A stretch of DNA of 19,691 nt, taken from positions 1 to 19,691 of the forward strand of contig JAYWBB010000040.1 in NCBI GenBank assembly GCA_043781855.1. The letters are read 5' to 3'. The position numbers were made by a program, and so were the translations under genes. Every line of letters begins with the position of its first letter. Positions within the stretch are counted from its first letter, which is position 1. This stretch comes from Nevskia sp043781855. GTDB lineage: Bacteria > Pseudomonadota > Gammaproteobacteria > Nevskiales > Nevskiaceae. Below are positions 1 through 8,555 of the stretch, piece after piece. The notes under the pieces are model-generated. The model did not search any database. It saw nothing but the letters and a program-made list of their open reading frames with translations, and was not told where the DNA came from.

Positions 1-413
1 TGTAGCTCGCCGCGGTCGCGCCACTGATGTTGACGCCGTTGCGCTGCCACTGGTAGCTGAGTGGTGCGGTACCGGTGGCCACGACCGAGAACGTCGCTGC
101 CGCCGGGACAATCACGATCTGATTTGCCGGCTGCGTGGTGATCGCCGGCGCCACGGGTGCGGCGGTGACCGTCAGCGTCGCCGCGCTGCTCGGGATACTG
201 CCGGCCGAATTGCCAACCTCCACGGTAAAGATTGCACCGTTATCGGCCGACGAGGTCGCCGCCGTGGTGTAGCTCGCCGCCGTCGCGCCGCTGATGCTGG
301 CACCGTTACGCTGCCACTGATAACTGAGCGGTGCCGTGCCGGTGGCAACCACGGTGAACGTCGCGGTCGTCGGGGCGACAACACTCTGGTCGACAGGCTG
401 CGTAGTGATCGTG
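1..413 (-). repeat. Tandem 267-bp Ig-domain coding repeat (one full unit plus most of a second)
   Basis: The text around position 1 (tgtagctcgccgc) recurs at 268, and the segment coding for ITTQP recurs near 130 and 397, so the period is 267 bp or 89 codons. The two copies are close at the DNA level as well as in protein (SYQWQRNG and ISGATAASY in both). This suggests recent duplication within the gene. The array continues beyond the left edge. Confidence 0.8.
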
Positions 414-532
414 GGCGCGGTCGCCGTCGCTGCCCCGCCTGCGCCGCCACCGGAGCAGGCACTCGACAACAGCGTCAGGGCGACCAAAGCGACCACCCAC
501 AGGTTGTTCTTCACTACGCTGCCCTTGACCAT
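1..532 (-). CDS. Ig-like repeat lipoprotein, N-terminal part (runs off left edge)
   Basis: Reading the minus strand from ATG at 532 gives an open frame to the window edge (about 177 codons, no stop). The first 30 or so residues are a lipoprotein signal: VKNN, a hydrophobic run LWVVALVALTLL, then the lipobox LSSAC, followed by a Gly/Ala-rich linker. After that come Ig-like domains of 89 residues with the core pattern ATFxVVATGTAPLSYQW, the Trp and Tyr being typical of the fold, then ISGATAASYTT and a DNGAIFTVEVGNSAG strand. The protein is therefore probably anchored to the outer membrane and displayed in the periplasm or at the surface; its ligand cannot be told. ATG 532 has a GGGGA ribosome site about 8 nt upstream; a GTG at 514 (starting VKNNLW) is an alternative and gives a more standard signal peptide. 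The C-terminus and total repeat number are outside the window. Confidence 0.8.
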   Translation of the reverse strand, partial: MVKGSVVKNNLWVVALVALTLLSSACSGGGAGGAATATAPTITTQPVDQSVVAPTTATFTVVATGTAPLSYQWQRNGASISGATAASYTTAATSSADNGAIFTVEVGNSAGSIPSSAATLTVTAAPVAPAITTQPANQIVIVPAAATFSVVATGTAPLSYQWQRNGVNISGATAASY

Positions 533-670
533 CACTTATTCCCCAATGATTTTGAATCCGGCGCAATGGCATGCGCAGCGCAGTAATGAATGCGATGCGC
601 GCCATAGTAATGGTAGAACGCTCCGCCAAAAATTAGTTCAGCACTAGCGTGGTGAAGAACAACCTATGGG
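496..670. repeat. 25-bp inverted repeat pair around the lipoprotein start region
   Basis: On the minus strand, 520 down to 496 reads AGCGTAGTGAAGAACAACCT and then GTGGG. On the plus strand, 646 to 670 reads AGCGTGGTGAAGAACAACCT and then ATGGG. The arms match at 23 of 25 positions and enclose about 125 bp. The left arm covers the GTG start alternative and the first signal-peptide codons of the Ig lipoprotein. The right arm would encode the same VKNNLW but then runs into sequence overlapping the VOC gene in the opposite sense. It may be a remnant of an inverted duplication or a small invertible segment. Confidence 0.6.
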
Positions 671-747
671 GCGAACGCAGTCCCCGAAGCAGCGATGTTC
701 CGTCTGCGGCAACACGGACTTCGAATCAGGGTTGTCCTGGATGCGTC

Positions 748-1137
748 TCAGGCCGGTGGCCTGACCTCCGCCATCAGGCTCATCGTATTGCCCTCGCCGT
801 CTTCGAAGAAGCCGAGCCAGAGGTCATGATCCGGCATGCGCGCGACGCGCTGCGGTGGTTCGACGATCGTCACGTTGCGGGCCGCGAGGCGTGCGAACGC
901 AGCTTCGATCGCATCGACGCGGAAATACAGAATCGAGCTGTGCGCACGTGGCTTGCCCGGCTCGGCGAGGCCGAGCATGAGCCGCGTGTCGCCGCAATCG
1001 AAGAACGTCATGCTGTCGCCGGCGCGGAACAGGTGTTTCAAGTCGAGCACGTCGCGGTAGAAGGCTTCCGCGCGCGGAATGTCGTCGACGGTGACGGCGA
1101 TCTGGCCGATCCCGGTAATCTGGAAAGTCGGATTCAT
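748..1137 (-). CDS. VOC (glyoxalase/bleomycin-resistance fold) family protein
   Basis: This is a small single-chain vicinal-oxygen-chelate protein of about 129 residues. It opens with GIGQIAVTVDDIPRAEAFYR, the standard first beta-alpha unit of the fold, with Gln where glyoxalase I has its first metal ligand. The second half holds FFDCGDTRLML, the strand ILYFRVDAIEAAF, and the closing FFEDGEGNTMSLM segment that usually carries a metal-binding Glu. The family includes isomerases, dioxygenases and resistance proteins, and neither substrate nor metal can be assigned here. I chose the start MNPTFQ because relatives begin there; an in-frame ATG at 1152 (MDEAHMNPT, with AGG 5 nt upstream) is equally possible. 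It is transcribed divergently from fdxA across a gap of about 90 bp. Confidence 0.85.
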   Translation of the reverse strand: MNPTFQITGIGQIAVTVDDIPRAEAFYRDVLDLKHLFRAGDSMTFFDCGDTRLMLGLAEPGKPRAHSSILYFRVDAIEAAFARLAARNVTIVEPPQRVARMPDHDLWLGFFEDGEGNTMSLMAEVRPPA

Positions 1138-1226
1138 GTGGGCTTCGTCCATTCATGCCTGCGCTCAGGCGGATTTGGCCCTAAAATTACCGCCTCGTCA
1201 CCCCATCAGCCAAACCGCCGCTCGCC

Positions 1227-1550
1227 ATGACCTTCGTCGTCGTCGAAAACTGCATCAAGTGCAAGTACACGGACTGTGTGGAAGTCTGCCCCGTGGACTG
1301 CTTCCACGAAGGCCCGAACATTCTCGTGATCGACCCCGAGGAGTGCATCGACTGCACGCTCTGCGAGCCGGAATGTCCGGCCAACGCCATCCTCGCCGAG
1401 GACGACGTGCCCGAGGACCAGAAGCACTTCCTGCCGCTGAACAAGGAACTCTCGCGCCTGTGGCCGGTGATCACCGAGAAGAAGGACGGCTTGCCCGACG
1501 CCAAGGAATGGGACGGCAAGACCGACAAGTTCAAGCTGCTGGAACGCTGA
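1227..1550 (+). CDS. fdxA: 7Fe (3Fe-4S/4Fe-4S) ferredoxin FdxA
   Basis: This is a 107-residue low-potential electron carrier of the Azotobacter FdI type. Its cysteines fall at residues 9, 12, 17, 21 and 25, then 40, 43, 46 and 50 (CIDCTLCEPECP). By homology with Azotobacter FdI, C9, C17 and C50 bind the 3Fe-4S cluster and C21, C40, C43 and C46 the 4Fe-4S cluster; C12 and C25 are spare. The acidic C-terminal extension ending in KFKLLER is typical and the length is normal. The protein is cytoplasmic. The next gene, the AddB-like nuclease, starts 16 nt downstream on the same strand, so the two are probably co-transcribed. A perfect small hairpin (GCCTG CGCT CAGGC, 1157-1170) lies in the upstream region; its role is unknown. 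Confidence 0.97.
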   Translation: MTFVVVENCIKCKYTDCVEVCPVDCFHEGPNILVIDPEECIDCTLCEPECPANAILAEDDVPEDQKHFLPLNKELSRLWPVITEKKDGLPDAKEWDGKTDKFKLLER

Positions 1551-1566
1551 TTCGCGGCGCGCCGCA

Positions 1567-4380
1567 ATGTCCGCTGCGCGACTGCTGCTGATCCCCCCCG
1601 CAGCGCCCTTCGCCGATGAAGTTGCGCGGCGGCTGCTGGATCTTCATCGTGAACGCCTTCCGGACTTGAGCGGCCTGACGCTGGTCCTGGCCTCGCCGGC
1701 ACTGGCGCGGCCGCTGCGCTCTGCGCTGGCAAGGCGGGCCGGTGGCGCGATTCTCGGCCCCCGGCTGATCGATGCCCGGCAGCTCGCGGCTGACGCCCTG
1801 CCAGTGGATGCCGCAGCGCCTCTGTCACCGCTTGCCTGCCGACTCCAGCTTGCCGAATGGCTGACGCGCCTGCGCTCGGTGTTTCCGAATCAGGACCCGA
1901 TGCGTGTCGCCGACGCGCTGTTCGCGATCTTCGAAGAACTGACGCTGAACGCGGCAAGCCTGCCGGCCGAGGCAGCGGCGTTCGCCGAACGACTGCGCGC
2001 GGCCTATGCCTCGCCGCCGCTCGCCGCGCTCTCGCGCGAAGCGCAACTCGTCCACCATCTATGGCGTTTTTACTCCGAGGAAATCGGCGGTCGCGCGCCG
2101 GCCATCGTCTATCTGCGCGGACTGAAAACCGCGCTCTCTGGCAAAACCCGTTTGCTCTGGTTGGGCTTCGACGCGCTGGCGCAAGCGGAAGCCGCGCTGC
2201 TGCGTCCGGCAATCGCTGCCGGACATGTGCAATTCTGGACGCAGGGCCGGCTCGATGGCCGCGATGGCGAGGCGGCACGCGCGCTGTTCGCCGCGCTCGC
2301 GGCCGAACCCGAGTCGGCCGACGTGACGCCGTCGACGACGCGCAGCCGTCTGCTCGATGCCTGCTTCACCGAAGAATCTGGCTCCGCAATCGAACGCGGC
2401 CGTACATTGAACGGCGCCGGCGCGACCGGCCTGCGCCTGGTCGCCGCCAGCAACGCTGAGCACGAGGCGCGTATCGTCGATCTCGCCGTGCGCGAAGCGC
2501 TACAGAGCGGTGCGCGCAGCGTCGCCGTGGTCAGCAGCGATCGCCGTCTCGCACGCCGGCTGCGGGCCTTGCTCGAACGCGCGGGCCTCGGGCTTGAGGA
2601 TCGCGTCGGCTGGGCCTTGTCGACCAGCCGCGCCGCGGCCGCGCTTGCATCCTGGCTGGAATGTCTCGAAACCGGCTTTGCCTTCCGGCCGCTGCTCGAT
2701 CTGCTCAAGTGCGGCTTCTATGTCGGTCAGTCCGGCGACGAACCGGTGCTGCGCCCGGAGCCCTTGCTCGCCGCTCGGCTGGAACGCGAAGTGCTGTTCG
2801 GCGGTCGTCGCGGACTAACACCCATCAGCGGCCTGCGCCCGTTTTCGCAGGCGCTCGATGGCGCCTTCCCCGCAGTTTTTGAACGCCTGCGTGTCGCTGC
2901 TGCCGAGTTGGCGATCAATGGACCGCCGCGTATCGCCAGCGAATGGGCCGCCGCCGTCATCGCCAATCTCAAGACCGTCGGACTCGGCGGCGGCTTCGCC
3001 GAAGATGATGCCGGCTTGCAGGTACTCGGCGCGCTCGGTCAGCTTCAGAGCGCACTCGAAGGCGTGCCGCTGCGCCTTGCCTGGAGCGACTTCCGCGCGC
3101 TGCTTGACCGCCATCTCGAAGACGCCACGTTTCGTCCTTTACCCGCTGGCAGCGGCGCGCCGCGTGTCGCGCTGTACACGCTCGAGCAGACCCAGGGCCT
3201 CGAAGCCGATGCCTTGATTCTCGCTTCCGCCACCCGCACGCAATTGCCGGGTGCCGCACCGGGCGAGGCGTTTTTCAACCAGGCGGTGCGCCGCGAACTC
3301 GGCCTGGCGGCGTGGCCGCAGCGGCTGGCGCAGACGCTTGCCCGTCTGCGCCGCGTACTCGAAGCAGCGCCCTCGGTGACGATCACCTACGCCGCCGGCA
3401 GCGACGGCGAAGCACCGCAGGCCTCGGCCTGGCTGGCAGCGCTGGCGTCATTCGCCGAGGCCGCAGGCTACGCGCCTCTGGCCGATGCAAAGCTCGCTGC
3501 GCGGGCCTTGTCGTCGCGAACCCAAGTCGCTACCGATGCTGCGAACGACGCCGAGCCAGCCACCATGCCGCGCCCGCCGGCCGTCGGCGACCTGCTCAAT
3601 TTTCAGCTGAGCGCCACCGCGCACCAGGTGCTGATCGACTGCCCCTATCGCTTCCATGTCCGCGCGGCGCTCGGCCTGTTCGCCGAGCAGTCCCCGGACG
3701 AAGCCGCTTCGCGCTCGGACTACGGCGAGCGCGTGCACACGATCCTTCGCGCCTTTCACGTTCATCACGATGCTGAACTGCCGCCGCCCTATGAAGGCGT
3801 GCTGACCGAGGCCGCACTCGATGACGTGCGTACGAAACTCGGTGAGCTGGCCGATGCCGTATTCGCGCCGGATTTGGCGGCGCGCCCGCTGGCGAAAGCC
3901 TGGCGTCACGAGTTCGGCGAGCTCACGCCGTGGCTGTCCTCGCAACTGGTGGCGCGGGGCGATGCGAAGACCGTGGAAGTCGAGCAGGAACACCCGCGCG
4001 CGGTTTCCGGCTGGACCCTGAAAGGCGCAATCGACCGCCTGGAAACACGCGACAGCGGCGCCAGCGTCATCGACTACAAGACCGGCGCGGTGCCCGCAAA
4101 AGCCGACATCCTCGGCGGCGAGGCCGTGCAGTTACCGCATTACGCGTTGACCATCGATCACGCCATCGCGATCGAATACTGGAATCTCAAGGACGAAAAA
4201 CAACTCGCGGTGAGCGATGAGGATCTGGCCACGCTGACCGCAGGAACCATTGCGCGACTCGCCGAACTAAGCGGCGACCTCGCCCAAGGTCACGCGATGC
4301 CCGCGCACGGCGACGACACCGCGTGCAGTCGCTGCGACTACAGCGGCATCTGTCGGCGTGACGCCTGGATCGCTGGATGA
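1567..4380 (+). CDS. AddB-like PD-(D/E)XK nuclease, DNA double-strand-break repair
   Basis: This 937-residue protein matches the 'probable DNA repair protein' family of beta/gammaproteobacteria, the AddB-like partner of an AddA helicase-nuclease. The N-terminal helicase-like part (LLLIPPAAPFADEVARRLL) has no intact Walker A, as usual for AddB. The C-terminal part is a RecB-type nuclease: YGERVHTILRAF carries the first conserved His, then D823 in GAIDRLE and D836-x-K838 in VIDYKTG. An iron-sulfur staple is indicated by C692 (IDCPYRF) and the C-terminal trio C920, C923 and C929 (CSRCDYSGIC). The expected role, with the next gene, is to unwind and resect broken duplex ends for RecA loading. It follows fdxA by 16 nt, and its stop overlaps the start of the helicase gene, so translation is probably coupled. 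Confidence 0.88.
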   Translation: MSAARLLLIPPAAPFADEVARRLLDLHRERLPDLSGLTLVLASPALARPLRSALARRAGGAILGPRLIDARQLAADALPVDAAAPLSPLACRLQLAEWLTRLRSVFPNQDPMRVADALFAIFEELTLNAASLPAEAAAFAERLRAAYASPPLAALSREAQLVHHLWRFYSEEIGGRAPAIVYLRGLKTALSGKTRLLWLGFDALAQAEAALLRPAIAAGHVQFWTQGRLDGRDGEAARALFAALAAEPESADVTPSTTRSRLLDACFTEESGSAIERGRTLNGAGATGLRLVAASNAEHEARIVDLAVREALQSGARSVAVVSSDRRLARRLRALLERAGLGLEDRVGWALSTSRAAAALASWLECLETGFAFRPLLDLLKCGFYVGQSGDEPVLRPEPLLAARLEREVLFGGRRGLTPISGLRPFSQALDGAFPAVFERLRVAAAELAINGPPRIASEWAAAVIANLKTVGLGGGFAEDDAGLQVLGALGQLQSALEGVPLRLAWSDFRALLDRHLEDATFRPLPAGSGAPRVALYTLEQTQGLEADALILASATRTQLPGAAPGEAFFNQAVRRELGLAAWPQRLAQTLARLRRVLEAAPSVTITYAAGSDGEAPQASAWLAALASFAEAAGYAPLADAKLAARALSSRTQVATDAANDAEPATMPRPPAVGDLLNFQLSATAHQVLIDCPYRFHVRAALGLFAEQSPDEAASRSDYGERVHTILRAFHVHHDAELPPPYEGVLTEAALDDVRTKLGELADAVFAPDLAARPLAKAWRHEFGELTPWLSSQLVARGDAKTVEVEQEHPRAVSGWTLKGAIDRLETRDSGASVIDYKTGAVPAKADILGGEAVQLPHYALTIDHAIAIEYWNLKDEKQLAVSDEDLATLTAGTIARLAELSGDLAQGHAMPAHGDDTACSRCDYSGICRRDAWIAG

Positions 4381-7300
4381 ATTTAGCCCTCGACCCTACG
4401 CGCTCGGTCAGCGTCGCTGCCTCCGCCGGTAGCGGCAAGACCTGGCAACTGGTCTCGCGAATCGTGCGGCTGCTGCTCGCTGGCGCCGAACCGGGCAGCA
4501 TCCTGGCGCTGACCTTCACGCGCAAGGCCGCCAGCGAGATGCGCGAGCGCGTCGAAGCCCGCCTGCGCGAACTCGCCTACGCCGATGGCCCGGCGCTGGC
4601 GGCAGCATTGCACCTGCTCGATCTCGAAGACAGCGAGCCACTGCGAACTCGTGCCCGTGCCTTGCACGAGCGCCTGCTGTTCGCGTCGTTCGGCTTGCGC
4701 GCGCAGACCCTGCACGCGTTCTGCCAGGACCTGCTGAGCCGCTTCGCGGTCGAGGCCGAAGTGCCGGCTGGCTTCACGCTGGTCGAGAACGAACGCGAAG
4801 TGCAGGCGCGCGCGTTCGAGCATCTGCTCGATCGCATCCGGCGGGAGTCTTCGGGCCGCGCGGCCGCCGCGCTCGATCAACTGATCGCGATGGGCGCGCG
4901 CGAGACCACCATTCGCACCTGGCTGAAGGGCTTTATCGACCGGCGCAGCGACTGGTGGGCTTATACCGAAACCTGGGCCGACGATGGCAAGGATGTGGTG
5001 GCCGCCGCCTCGGCGCAGGCCGCGCTCGATCTCGATATCGATCCGCAAGATGCCAGCGATCCGGATTACGCTTTCGCGGCATCGGAATTCATCGCGCAAC
5101 TGCAACAGATTCACGATCTGCTGCTGGCGGCCGGCGGGCTCGGACATCTCAAGGCCGCAATGCTCGCACCGGCCTTGCTCGCGGCTGATGCAGCGACACG
5201 CGGAACGATCGCGCTGGCGCTGCTGACGGCGGCTGGCGCGCGGCGCGCAGTCAAGATCAAGAAGGGCGTGAGCGAAGCGACGTTCGCGCAGTTCATGGGC
5301 CTCTATGAATCGCTGTGCAGCGTCATCGAGCGCGTGCGCGAACTGCGCCTGCGCCGTGCAACCTGGCAGCGTACGCGTGCGGCCTTCACGCTTGGCGCGG
5401 CCTTGCTCGATGCGTTTACGGCGCAGTTGCGCGCCGCGAACGCACTGACATTTGCCGATCTCGAATGGCGCAGTTATCGCCTGCTGCGCGATCCGGGGCA
5501 GGCCGAATGGGTCCGCTACAAGCTCGACAGCCGGCTCGATCACCTGCTGCTCGACGAGTTCCAGGACACCAATCCCACGCAGTGGTCGCTGCTACTGCCG
5601 CTGCTCGCCGAAATGGCTGCGGGTGACCCCGAGCGGGCGCGCACGGTCTTCGTGGTGGGTGACGCCAAGCAGAGCATTTACAGCTTTCGCCGCGCCAATC
5701 CGGAATTGATGACGGTGGCGGCAACGACCATCACCCAGGACCTAGGCGGCGTGTCGATGCCGCTCAACGATTCGCGCCGCAGCGCTCCGGCGATCATCGA
5801 TTTCGTCAACGCCTTGTTCGATGGCGCGGAGGGCGCAGCAATCGGCTTCGAGCCGCACGGCACCTGGCGGCGCGAGGACTGGGGCGCGGTCGAGATTGCG
5901 CCGCTGGTCCGTGCGATCGACGCCGACACCGTGCCCCATGCCCACACCGGCCTGCGCTATCCGCTGACCACCCCGCGTCTGGTCGCCGAAGACCTGCGCC
6001 TGCACACCGAGGCGCGGCAGATTGCCGAACGTATCGACTCGCTCATTGCCGCGCGCCTGCCGATTCGTGATGAAGGCGCGGTGCGGGCATTGGGCTGCGA
6101 CGACATCATGATCCTCGCACGCCAGCGCACTCACTTGCATGCGATTGAGCGTGCGCTGGCCGAGCGCGGTATCGCCTTTGTCGGTTCGAGTAAAGGCACT
6201 TTGCTCGACACCGTCATTGCGCACGACCTGATCGCGCTGCTGCGTTTCCTCGACGCGCCGCACCGCGATCTCGAACTGGCGCAGACGCTGCGCTCGCCAT
6301 TGTTCGGCGCGAGCGATGACGACCTCGTGAACCTTGCCCGCGCGCGCAGCACAAGCTGGTGGCAGAGCCTGCTCGGAGTGGTCGCGGCCGGAACCGCCAG
6401 TGCAAAGCTGGCGCGCGCCGCAGGCTTGCTGGAAAGCTGGCTCGCCGCAGCGCGCAGGCTGCCGGCACACGATCTGCTGGATCGGATCGACCACGAAGCC
6501 GATGTCGCGGCGCGCTACGAGGCCGCACTTCCCGGCGATGCGCGGGTGCGCGCAAATCTCGGCGCGTTTCTGCAACTCGTACTCGATGCCGATCAGGGCC
6601 GCTACCCGACGCTGGGTCGTCTCAATCGTCAGCTCGAAGAACTCACCGCCGCCGGCAACGACTCGCCGGACGAGGCGCCGCCGCCAGCCACCGGCGGCAC
6701 GGTTCGGGTGATGACCATCCACGCCGCGAAGGGCCTGGAAGCGCCCGCCGTGTTTCTGGTCAACAGCGCGCCGACAGCAACGTCGCGCAGCGATGGCTGG
6801 CTCGTCGAGTGGCCCTCCGGTGATCGGCGGCCGCGCCACCTGCTGCTGGCGGGCCGTGCCGACAGCAGCGACGCGGTGAGCCGCCTGCTCGCCGACAACC
6901 AGAAGACGCGCGACGCCCGCGAGGCGCTGAACCTGCTCTACGTCGCCGTGACGCGCGCGCGGCAGTTCCTGTTCGTCTCGGCCTTCGAGAGCAAGCGTGG
7001 CGATTCCGCAGCAAGCTGGCATGGCCGCTGCCGCGATGCCGTCGTGCGTCTCGCGAATGACAGCTCGCCGCTGCCTGGGGCGCTGCCCGACGCTGTCGGG
7101 CAGCGCAGCGGCGTGTTTCCGGAAATCGCCGATGTGATCGCGACTGCGGTTCAAGAACCCGTTGAGGATGAGCGACTGCGTAAGCCGTTTGCGCAGTTGG
7201 CAGCACTGCGCGCGCCCTCGTTCGAAGCCGGCGGTCTGCGCGATGCCGATGCTGCGGCGCGCGGCGTGGCAATCCACTGGCTGATCCAGCAGCTTGCCGA

Positions 7301-7727
7301 CGGCCGCGCGATCGACGAGGCGACATTAGCCGCGCGCCTGCACGCGGTGGTCGGCGAGGCGCTCGACCCGACGCAGATTCCGCTCTGGTTGTCGGAAGCG
7401 CAGCGGGTGCGCGCAGCACCGGCGCTCGCGCGTTTCTTCGACGCGGCGGTCGTTGTTCAAAGCTGGAATGAGGTCGCGGTGCAATCGCTGATCGAGGATG
7501 AATTGCGCAGCGGCGTGATCGATCGTCTCGTCGATGACGGCAACACCTTGTGGGTGCTCGACTACAAGACCGCGCCGCGTCCGCAAGCCGAACGCATGTC
7601 TGTGCAATACAGTGCACAGCTTGCCGCCTATGCCGATGGCGTCGCCAAGCTCTGGCCGGGGCGCGCGGTGGTCGCCGGTCTGGTGCTGACTGCGACGCAA
7701 ACCTGGGTCGAAGTGCTGCAACGCTGA
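4377..7727 (+). CDS. AddA-like UvrD-family helicase/exonuclease
   Basis: This 1,116-residue superfamily 1A helicase has a RecB-type nuclease at the C-terminus. Motif I is ASAGSGKT at 15-22 (K21). Motif Ia is LALTFTRKAASEMRER. Motif II is LLLDEFQDTNP (D393, E394). Motif III is VVGDAKQSIYSFR near 427-439. Motif V is VMTIHAAKGLE (H782, K785). Motif VI is LNLLYVAVTRAR. The nuclease has D1049 (VIDRLVDD), D1062-x-K1064 (VLDYKT) and QLAAYADGV. This is the motor subunit of an AddAB-type complex that replaces RecBCD for end resection. Its ATG overlaps the TGA of the upstream AddB-like gene as ATGA. Length and motif set look complete, with no sign of inactivation. I saw no sequence basis to predict its Chi-like recognition site. 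Confidence 0.93.
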   Translation: MNLALDPTRSVSVAASAGSGKTWQLVSRIVRLLLAGAEPGSILALTFTRKAASEMRERVEARLRELAYADGPALAAALHLLDLEDSEPLRTRARALHERLLFASFGLRAQTLHAFCQDLLSRFAVEAEVPAGFTLVENEREVQARAFEHLLDRIRRESSGRAAAALDQLIAMGARETTIRTWLKGFIDRRSDWWAYTETWADDGKDVVAAASAQAALDLDIDPQDASDPDYAFAASEFIAQLQQIHDLLLAAGGLGHLKAAMLAPALLAADAATRGTIALALLTAAGARRAVKIKKGVSEATFAQFMGLYESLCSVIERVRELRLRRATWQRTRAAFTLGAALLDAFTAQLRAANALTFADLEWRSYRLLRDPGQAEWVRYKLDSRLDHLLLDEFQDTNPTQWSLLLPLLAEMAAGDPERARTVFVVGDAKQSIYSFRRANPELMTVAATTITQDLGGVSMPLNDSRRSAPAIIDFVNALFDGAEGAAIGFEPHGTWRREDWGAVEIAPLVRAIDADTVPHAHTGLRYPLTTPRLVAEDLRLHTEARQIAERIDSLIAARLPIRDEGAVRALGCDDIMILARQRTHLHAIERALAERGIAFVGSSKGTLLDTVIAHDLIALLRFLDAPHRDLELAQTLRSPLFGASDDDLVNLARARSTSWWQSLLGVVAAGTASAKLARAAGLLESWLAAARRLPAHDLLDRIDHEADVAARYEAALPGDARVRANLGAFLQLVLDADQGRYPTLGRLNRQLEELTAAGNDSPDEAPPPATGGTVRVMTIHAAKGLEAPAVFLVNSAPTATSRSDGWLVEWPSGDRRPRHLLLAGRADSSDAVSRLLADNQKTRDAREALNLLYVAVTRARQFLFVSAFESKRGDSAASWHGRCRDAVVRLANDSSPLPGALPDAVGQRSGVFPEIADVIATAVQEPVEDERLRKPFAQLAALRAPSFEAGGLRDADAAARGVAIHWLIQQLADGRAIDEATLAARLHAVVGEALDPTQIPLWLSEAQRVRAAPALARFFDAAVVVQSWNEVAVQSLIEDELRSGVIDRLVDDGNTLWVLDYKTAPRPQAERMSVQYSAQLAAYADGVAKLWPGRAVVAGLVLTATQTWVEVLQR

Positions 7728-7732
7728 ACTAG

Positions 7733-7769
7733 AAAACGGTAGTCGTCTTTACCGGTTTCTGGTTTTTCT
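7733..7769. terminator. Candidate bidirectional terminator between addA-like and dsbC-like genes
   Basis: The sequence AAACGGTA - gtcgtctt - TACCgGTTT (7734-7758) folds as an 8-bp stem with one bulged G. On the plus strand it is followed by a T-rich run (gtttctggttttt). On the minus strand the stem is followed by TTTTC. It sits in the 75-bp gap between two converging genes, where a two-way terminator would be expected. The stem is short, so confidence is modest. Confidence 0.4.
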
Positions 7770-7802
7770 CGCGCGGATTACGTCTCGATTCCCGACGCCC
7801 GC

Positions 7803-8555
7803 CTAGCCCTTCGGCTTGATTTTCGCCGCGTCGGAATCGAGCTTCGACAACAGCGCGCCGGGCGGCACGTAGCCGGGGAAGATGTCGCCGCTCGGCAGCA
7901 CGATCATCGGCGTGCCGCGAATGCCGATGTCCTGAGCGAGCTGGTATTCCTTGGCGACCGGGTTATCGCAGGTCTTGCCCTTGATCTTGACGTTGTTGCC
8001 CTGCTTGGCCTGGGTCAGCGCGGTCTGGCGGTCGGTGGCGCACCAGACGGCCTCGGCGCGATACCAGGAGTCGGTATTGGGGCCGGAGCGCGGGTAGAAC
8101 GCATAGCGGATCGTGATGCCCTTGGCGTTGTACTCCGCCATTTCGCTGTGCAGGCGGCGGCAGTAGCCGCAGTCGACATCGGTGAACACGGTGACGGTGT
8201 ACTTCGAAGCGATCGGCGGCGGCGGCGCGAACTCGATGAAGTTCTTGTCGCCGAGGGTCTTGATCGCGACGAGCCGCTCCATGCGGCGGTGATTCTCGGT
8301 GATCTCCTCGCCGGTCTCGATGTTGATGAGATCACCACGCAGCAGATACTTGCCGTCGGCCGTGATGTAGCCGAAGTCATGCTCGTGCTGGACCTCGTAG
8401 AGGCCGGCAATCGGCGAGGGCCGGATGTTCTCGCGCGGAATACCGGCGGCCTTCGCGATCTTGTCCTTGACGGCCTCGGCGGCATCGTCGCCAGCCTGGG
8501 CGGCCGGGGCGAGAACGGCGAAAGCGAATGCGGCGACGAACGGGATGACTTTCAT
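7803..8555 (-). CDS. dsbC: DsbC-like periplasmic thiol:disulfide isomerase
   Basis: This 250-residue exported thioredoxin-fold protein begins MKVIPFVAAFAFAVLAPAAQA, a clear Sec signal peptide with cleavage after AQA near residue 21. Next is a DsbC-type N-terminal dimerisation region (YEVQHEHDFGYITADGKYLL, then RRMERL), a linker, and the catalytic domain with C129-G-Y-C132. The cis-proline loop is RGTP (P216). C172 and C196 fit the second, structural disulfide of DsbC. The role is isomerisation of wrong disulfides in the periplasm, kept reduced by DsbD. The frame is open 57 codons further upstream, but the signal peptide fixes the start at 8555. Many gammaproteobacteria have dsbC next to xerD; here the antiporter gene lies between them. 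Confidence 0.9.
   Translation of the reverse strand: MKVIPFVAAFAFAVLAPAAQAGDDAAEAVKDKIAKAAGIPRENIRPSPIAGLYEVQHEHDFGYITADGKYLLRGDLINIETGEEITENHRRMERLVAIKTLGDKNFIEFAPPPPIASKYTVTVFTDVDCGYCRRLHSEMAEYNAKGITIRYAFYPRSGPNTDSWYRAEAVWCATDRQTALTQAKQGNNVKIKGKTCDNPVAKEYQLAQDIGIRGTPMIVLPSGDIFPGYVPPGALLSKLDSDAAKIKPKG

Noticed and set aside
687..725. Imperfect hairpin CGAAG...TCCGT/ACGGA-CTTCG downstream of the VOC gene
   Set aside because: It has a large one-sided bulge and no T-run on either side, so it is not a convincing terminator.
649..1230. A 193-codon plus-strand open frame starting VVKNNLW
   Set aside because: It overlaps the VOC gene antisense. Beyond the first codons, which come from the inverted repeat, the residues do not resemble any family; the VOC reading is much better supported.
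1187..2278. A 363-codon minus-strand open frame
   Set aside because: It runs antisense through fdxA and the AddB-like gene; its Arg/Ala/Ser-rich composition is typical of GC-rich shadow frames.
5742..7277. Long minus-strand frame (511 codons) within the helicase gene, and similar ones at 4383-5543, 9092-10471 and 11799-13358
   Set aside because: All are antisense shadows of genes with complete motif sets (UvrD helicase, NhaP2, PlsC, ZapE) and show no domain of their own.
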